Below are positions 58,101 to 64,000 of a stretch of DNA of 64,000 nucleotides, piece after piece; position 1 is the stretch's first letter; each line of letters begins with the position of its first letter. Both the position numbers and the translations under genes were made by a program. Source of the DNA: Cantharellus purpuraceus (Eukaryota; Basidiomycota; Agaricomycetes; Cantharellales; Hydnaceae); NCBI GenBank assembly GCA_025174535.1, contig JALBUN010000023.1:2542001-2606000 (forward strand). Reading direction: 5' to 3'. The notes under the pieces were generated by a model. That model was given only the letters and a program-made list of their open reading frames with translations. It was not told the DNA's origin and did no database searches.

Positions 58101-58293
58101 CTCGTCACCAACCTATGAAGGAAGCGCGGTGCGAGAGTACCAAGTATGTACGAATCGACACAAAGGTGCAGACGACAAAGTCGCGGAATTACATAGCGCC
58201 CAGCTTGCGTGACAGGCGTCTAAATGCTCACCGGACGGAAGCAAATGATGTCCTCTTTATATGAAGTACAACATGTAGGCTAAGAGCGAAAAA

Positions 58294-60100
58294 CTAGAAC
58301 TGCAATCACAAAGCGAGCGATATATTATCAGTCGACGTATAATAGTGGTTTAGAAACCGCCTTACCCGTATCTGATAGCTACTACTAGCTTTCGTGAGAT
58401 AGCGAACCCACTTAACACTATTGTAGTTGCTTTTCTCAAAAACCTTCAGGAATCGGACCAAAAGTCCAGAGGCTGTAAACATGAGGACTTGAAAGTCAAC
58501 ATCAATGGGCGGCCTCGCCCACGCCTGCCGGTGCGTTACTGCAGTTAGTGACGCTGTGCCAGTCAGTGTGCATTCTGAACCCCCTTGTAGCCGCGGGATC
58601 CTGTTACGAATCTGAGCGGAAAGTCAAGCTGTCCCAGAAAACACTTACTTCCATACGATGACATTCTCTGCCGGAACATACTTCGCTTTGCCGTTGGGGG
58701 CCTTGCAGTCGACAGTTGTCGTGTTCAAAGGTGTAGGTACACGAAGCATGACACTCGTCGCACTCAGTTTTGCATTGAAGTTGGCCTTGACCGTTACAAT
58801 ATAAGATACCTCTCTTGTTCCATTCTCGGTAATAGTGGGTAAGATGCGGAGGGGTAAATTGACATTGGTTGTCGACCGGTACCTAAAATACGTGTAAGGT
58901 GGTGACAAACATCACTCTATATCAGTAAGCATACTTCATCAGTTCAAATTCGCCATCCGGTGGTATGAAGCTGATGGTACGATCAGAATCAAATTGCCCC
59001 AATCGGACACATTGATGGAAACGGCAATCATCGAGCTCTACAGCGTTGCCACCGGAGGGACGGTCTCCCTTGTCCAAAACCAGCTTATCGTTCAAGCCGA
59101 ACTTACATTCCGGTGTCCCAGAGAGATATGCTCGCATCAGTATGTGACCGTCGACATCGGCGCGCAAAACCGTGCCTTGAGTGAGGAAGTTTAACCTGGA
59201 TGTTCGTCTATAAAAAAGAGTGCTCACCCGTCGCACTCATAAGCAAATTCACAGTCTCAACTACGTCCACGAAAGCCTCATTCTTCTTATACTTGACGTC
59301 TCCGCGTCGCCAGCTGGTTGATCCGGTGGCTTGTATTGTGATTTTAGAAGGTTCTTCCTGGTATTGTATTCAAGAAAACACTCCTACTTGTTGAGGATAG
59401 TAACATACCACGGCTGTGGAACGAACACCTTCCGTCGTAATGTACGACTTTAAGGTGTCAATCTCACTGTTTTGAGGGAATCCAAAATCGATGATCTCTT
59501 TATATGACATAATTCATACCATGTCAACTAGTGACTGTATAACGAACGACGCACCGTCGATGAGTTCATAAATAAGTACGAAATTACTTTTCACGGACTC
59601 TTCGTCGACTTTGCCGAAGTATGATTTGGCAATCGAGATAAAACGGTAGCAAAATTCAAAGACTAGCGCGGCGTTGGCATTATTCCTGCATGTCGAACTT
59701 CTGTCTCTAGCGGCAACCACAATAAAGAACGCTCACTTTGTCACTGCCAATACGTAGAGATTGTTAACCCGAACGTGAAAGAAACTGGTGGAGCCCAATG
59801 TGATGATGGGCGACCGTACATCGCTATTAGAGACAACTTGTATCCGAAAGACGTCCGCAATTGACCGTCTGTGTGTCAGAATATCAGTACCAAGTCTCAG
59901 GAGAGACAGTATAGAGACTTCAAATCAGTTCGATAGAGCCTGGATATGAGGACCTGTATAGCTGCAGATCAATGACACAGACTTCCGGCCTCTACATTGA
60001 TCCCACCTCTCCTTTTTGATTGAAAATGAAAAATGCCTAGGCAAGATCCGAACAAGTCAGAAGGTGCATGTGAGTTCCACTGGGGACTGACTGAGATCAT
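58294..60100 (-). CDS. APM4: AP-2 clathrin adaptor mu subunit
   Basis: Medium subunit of the AP-2 adaptor; binds Y-x-x-phi cargo signals and PI(4,5)P2 at the plasma membrane. A 9-nt first coding exon (MIS, 60100-60092) joins [10 protein letters not shown], then [11 protein letters not shown]. The longin part has [19 protein letters not shown] and [20 protein letters not shown]. The mu homology domain has [56 protein letters not shown] and LPLRILPTI. The final coding exon is only TTC plus TAG (58299-58294), giving the end SSSYQIRF. About 425 aa, usual for mu2. N-terminal sequence and the EIIDFGFPQ stretch favour mu2 over mu1. Apparently intact. Confidence 0.92.
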
Positions 60101-61509
60101 TGGTCGAACGACGACGCGACGATTCGGTCGGCGCAAAGATTCACGTATATAAAATACGTATCAGGAAATGCAATTCTTGATGTGCTACTCAGAACTGCGC
60201 TTAGCTGTCGATAGTTGAGGAGGATATGAAACTTGACCTTGGGCACGGCCTTTATTAGCTAAGCAGATCTATTTCTGCTTTACCACCAAAATTAAAAAAA
60301 TATCAAACCATGTATTCGATAGACGCATTCGAATAGCCGTTTTAACGGCCTCTGAAGCACCCAGGGAACATTGCATGTGCCTACTTGGCGCAAGGTATCA
60401 GCTTAGGAACTTAGTTGCCTCTCAAGGCCTTATGGAACGCTGATCAATCATACACATGAATTGCCTTCATGATGGCGCTACTGACCCCGTTGAATACAAA
60501 TCATGTGGAAATACGTAGTTTCCAGTGTATCAACTTAGTTCATTTCTCTTATATTTTTTAGATCTCTGGTCGATTCTGGCAAGTTTCAAAACCGTTTCCT
60601 GCCATACGCCCTGCCTAAAGTTTTCTAGGTCTGTACTTAGGTATGGTCATGGTTGCAGTAGGCATACATACTATGGTTTTTTAATGAACTAAATAGAAAG
60701 ATGTGATGTTACTATGATCAAATGGTTGATCAGTCGAAAACAACGTCCAACAGCGGTAAGACTCGCAGACAATACTTAGAAGGGGATGCACTTGAATCCA
60801 GCCGATACTTGCAGCAAAGAATAGTACATGGTTCACGGGTTCACATGTAGAACACCTGGTACACCAAGATTCTTGAGCAGGCTGGTCCAGGCGGCCCCGC
60901 CCAGTATGGATTACGTGTGATGCACTGAGAATGAATATCCGAGCGGACCGTCCTCGGAAGCTCCCCATTCGGAACTCAGAGCGTTCAACCTTCCTGAGTA
61001 TAACCTATGTAAATTGTGATTAGAGAACTCTTTCGTAGCTGATAGGCTGCCAAGGAATGAAGTGCACTGGTCGTCTTGGTGCTCCTTATTCCGTAAGTTT
61101 ACCATTTGTTCACTCAAGTTACGCCTAGTATGCATATGGCTTGGCTCTTCGTCGCATTTGTGGACAACATTTACTGGACGTCTATTTGTCATTGTTGCAA
61201 GACTAGTCACGAGAGGATCACGACTTCAATCTCGAGATATTGGAGACTCGGTCCACTGCGGCTTCCTTGGTTAATGGACCGTCTATCTGCGTTCTTCCTG
61301 TATCGATGTAGCAACTGCCTAATTGATTCGAATCATGCGCGACGCATTTATGGCCCTCATTCACAGGAAAGCGGATTTACATCGGTAGAAACGGCCCATA
61401 TCTACCGCTTTGCGTATTCCCGATTCCCTTCCGTCGAAACACTTTTGTCCTCATCAGAAGAGTGTACTAAATCCCTTTCAACCGTTTCCTGGAAGTACCT
61501 TTTACCGAA
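60101..61509. other. 1.4-kb region without a recognised gene
   Basis: Contains the AP-2 mu promoter and the upstream region of the esterase. Several frames of 70-136 codons are open on both strands around 60680-61516 but overlap each other and lack motifs. No repeats or mobile-element ends seen. Confidence 0.4.
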
Positions 61510-63009
61510 ATGTTGACTAGACTAGTTCTTCTGGGTGCGGTCTCTCTTCTGCCTGCTTCCGCCCTGACCTGGGGAACGACAAAGGTCAGCTCGTTTGTTT
61601 TGGACTCTTCCGATATGTCTAACACCCTCAAGTTCCTGTTTGTATTTGGGGACTCTTACACAACCACTGGCTATAATATATCCGCAGGAATCAATTCCCC
61701 TGTGCCTGGATTCGTGAGTCATTAGTGTGTACTGGCCTTTGGCTCGCACTTATATGCACGGTTGTACTAGACTGCATCGAATGGTCCCAACTGGGTTCAA
61801 TTTCTAGGTGCAAAAATGGGTTGTCATATGTCTTACAAGCAACTGAAACATTTCTGGGGCAGGGGATACATACAATGTTACAAATACTCGGGTCAGTCTC
61901 ATTGCGCAATAAGCGTAATGATCATGACGTTCATAGAGGCAAAAGGCATTTGACCTTGCGAGTGGAGGGGCCACAACCGATTCAAAGCTAGTGCACTCGT
62001 AGATAATGTGACTCTGTGGCTGATTATGACCGTGTATAGGCTTGTGACACCCTTCCAACCCACTGTATTGTAAGTGTGCCCCTTTATGTTCAGGATTAAT
62101 GTGAAGATAGCTGCCAGATCTCTCGTGGATCAAGTGGCACAATTCGATGAATTCCTGTCACCTCCCCCTGCAGAAGCACCATGGAAAAGCAATAATAGTT
62201 TAGCCGCTATATTTATTGGCATAAACGATGTAGTGTGTGCACCTACTTATGCCACGTCAGCCTAAATCACTCGTACTCTTGCCCAGGGAAACTCATGGTA
62301 CTTTGTAAGGATATGCTTTGTTTTGAAATCGAGACCAAGGTACTAATCTAGACATTCAGACAAATGTCACCCAGCAATACTTTCATCGCACGATTTTGAA
62401 CCAGTACTTCGAGCAAGTGGAAAATCTCTACGAGAAAGGGATACGTTCGTTTTTATTCGTAAATGTTCCCCCGATTGATCGCGCCCCTCTTTTCATCGAG
62501 CAAGGGGCGGCTGCCACTCTCGCGGTAAAAGCATCTCTTGCGGACTACAATGCACAGCTGTCAGGACAAGTGCAGGCTTTCCAGGCTCGCCACGAGGACC
62601 TTGACCAGATCACTGTGTTCGACTCGAATAAGCTTTTCAACACCCTCCTGGATAGCGCGGAGATCTTCGGATGGGTTAATTCGACTGGCTTCTGCGAGGC
62701 TTACCAAGTCTGTACTTGATTCATGAACAGTCTACGGACCTTGGCCTGACTGCTCGTGCAGAACGGTACACCTAAGACCACGACACAAGTTGCCGGGTGC
62801 GCCCCCGTGTCCAGCTATTTGTGAGTGAAAACCAAACTCTACTTTGTGCTTGCACACATTTCAAATACCCCTCACGACAGCTGGCTGAATAGTTTGCACC
62901 CTCTTTTCGTGATCCATGAGTGAGTTGGCCTGCGATGCCCAGTGACTTGGCTAAAATTGTTGACAGTATTCTCGCACATGCCATCTCCACAGAGTTGAGC
63001 AGATACTAA
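61510..63009 (+). CDS. Secreted SGNH/GDSL esterase, CE16-like
   Basis: Extracellular acetyl esterase-like enzyme of carbohydrate esterase family 16. The signal peptide is MLTRLVLLGAVSLLPASAL. Block I is FLFVFGDSYTTTGYN with the nucleophile Ser; after an intron comes TASNGPNWVQFLG, then FDLASGGATTDSKLVHS (block II Gly), SLAAIFIGINDV (block III Asn) and, in the last exons, SSYFWLNSLHPLFVIHDILA with the catalytic His. Stop TAA at 63007-63009. About 330 aa with nine or so introns; junctions at 61713-61763, 61994-62038, 62070-62115, 62710-62760 and 62820-62880 join in frame. Where many GDSL enzymes have Asp three before the His, this one has Asn. Substrate is probably acetylated hemicellulose, inferred from family. 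Confidence 0.85.
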
Positions 63010-63763
63010 TATGTAATACACGTACATGGCCCTGGCCAGGAATTCATCATATTAAGTCCTTCCGTACTGAATGACAAGTACTTAGTAGTTAAAGCGCCAG
63101 TCTATCACCGGTGACTGGAATATTCTGAGATATGGAGGAAGCGCAATTAGCTCGGAATGTGCTTCCTTAGGTTGAATGCCCAGTGAAGACAAGGCGGTTA
63201 CTGGACGTGCTAGACCCGTTGCCTTCGACAGCAAAAGCCATTTCTCCTAAGTGGTCCAGGCTAGTCTGGATCTGCGCCATGCGGCACGGCGGAAACGCCT
63301 GCCCTAAAGGAGGAAATAATATAAAAACGTCGGAGTTGGACTCGGGGTTGGGATTTCTATACCCCCTTGCTTTCGCAACTTGTCGTGCTCGCTGTCCACG
63401 GCCGATGAACTGCATCGAGGGAACTCGCAGGGAAATGGAATAACAGTGCAACGCATAGACTACGCGTGCCTCCGTATCAGCTTTCAAGTTGTCTTGTGGC
63501 TTGGAGAGTTCGTTAGAGGGGCATACATACAAATCGATAGATTGTCGAGACTCCACTACTTTGGATTAGAATTTACGAGAACGTTCGAGGCCCAGTGATG
63601 GATTAGATTTTCTATATGTTTTGCCCAGCAGCACCGCGCGTGTCTCGAGCCGCCAATGATCTGTTTTGAGCTCCTTCTCTACTAGACCTTACTTCACTTT
63701 AAGGCTCAATCTGGGCGTCTCGAGACTGTCCCTCAGGTTACTTGCTTGCTCTTTTCTGCCTGT
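63010..63763. other. Intergenic region before DOA1
   Basis: 754 bp. A 129-codon minus frame (63167-63556) is open but shows no motif and is judged non-coding. The 3' part must contain the DOA1 promoter. Confidence 0.4.
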
Positions 63764-64000
63764 ATGCTTTACAAGCTTTCTGCCACGCTAGCGGCCCACT
63801 CAGCGGATGTCAGTCTCACCGACCAATTTTTCGCAATGAAATCGATGCTCATCAGTCGCTATACGCGATAGGTCCGCGCAGTTGCATCCCCAAGCCCAAA
63901 TTTGGTGCTTTCTGCCTCCAGAGACACTACTGCCATTGCTTGGAATCGTACTGCACCTGGCTCATCTTTTCAGGCCACCAAGTTTCAGGCAAGTTCGCGG
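63764..64000 (+). CDS. DOA1: DOA1/UFD3 (PLAA) WD-repeat ubiquitin-binding protein, 5' part
   Basis: Cofactor of the Cdc48/p97 segregase that binds ubiquitin and helps keep the ubiquitin pool. Only the start is in the window. Exon 1 gives MLYKLSATLAAHSAD; the intron (GTCAGT donor at 63809, TAG acceptor at 63871) joins VRAVASPSPNLVLSASRDTT, AIAWNR and GSSFQATKF, the first WD40 blade of the Doa1/PLAA propeller. The frame runs off the window end. The family call rests on this one blade and its exact start position, so it is good but not final. Confidence 0.82.

Noticed and set aside
63167..63556. 129-codon minus frame before DOA1
   Set aside because: No motif, no clear splice signals, and overlapping open frames on the plus strand.

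Overview
The window looks like a nuclear chromosome segment of a basidiomycete, most likely an Agaricomycete. Genes are packed on both strands, almost every gene carries several introns of about 50-75 nt with GT-AG ends, and the proteins (PMT2-type mannosyltransferase, Hop1 with a PHD finger, GH55, SAPS, SCYL2) are of fungal type. No bacterial features, CRISPR array, rDNA or intact transposon were seen. The organism call is inferred from gene content and intron style, not from a database match.

Layout: (1) 0.3-4.3 kb: eIF4A and an MFS monocarboxylate-type transporter, both minus. (2) 4.3-6.4 kb: gene-poor stretch with one small cysteine-rich candidate. (3) 6.4-15.4 kb: a seven-zinc-knuckle GIS2/CNBP-like protein (minus), a divergent coiled-coil protein (plus), a PMT2-family O-mannosyltransferase (minus) and fibrillarin (minus). 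(4) 15.8-21.5 kb: a USP10/Ubp3-type deubiquitinase followed 169 bp later by a Hel2/ZNF598-type RING ligase. (5) 21.7-30.7 kb: an MDR oxidoreductase, a TFIIIC WD40 subunit (Tfc6/Sfc6 type), a hidden two-exon mitochondrial ribosomal protein mL54 and a SCYL2-type pseudokinase. (6) 30.9-36 kb: a secreted GH55 glucanase and a single-pass membrane protein. (7) 36.7-39.8 kb: an INO80-subunit-like coiled-coil protein, an intron-containing tRNA-Ser(CGA) and an unrecognised ORF. (8) 40.6-51.9 kb: a Trf4/Cid14-type poly(A) polymerase, an Aim21-like Ser/Pro-rich protein, Hop1 and acetolactate synthase (ILV2). (9) 52.5-64 kb: a small membrane protein, FAHD1, a SAPS phosphatase-associated protein, AP-2 mu, an SGNH/CE16-type esterase and the start of DOA1/UFD3.

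Themes: many genes serve translation and its quality control (eIF4A, GIS2, fibrillarin, USP10, HEL2, mL54, tRNA-Ser, TRF4, TFIIIC, UFD3). The most notable arrangement is the adjacent ubiquitin writer (HEL2) and eraser (USP10/UBP3) for stalled ribosomes. The second theme is splicing: GC-AG introns are needed in GIS2 and HOP1, internal micro-exons of 8-10 nt encode zinc-finger residues, several genes have first coding exons of 8-11 nt, and one gene appears to have its ATG split by an intron. Many coding intervals below span several introns; the ends were checked by reading splice sites in the sequence, but interior exon borders are only partly resolved.
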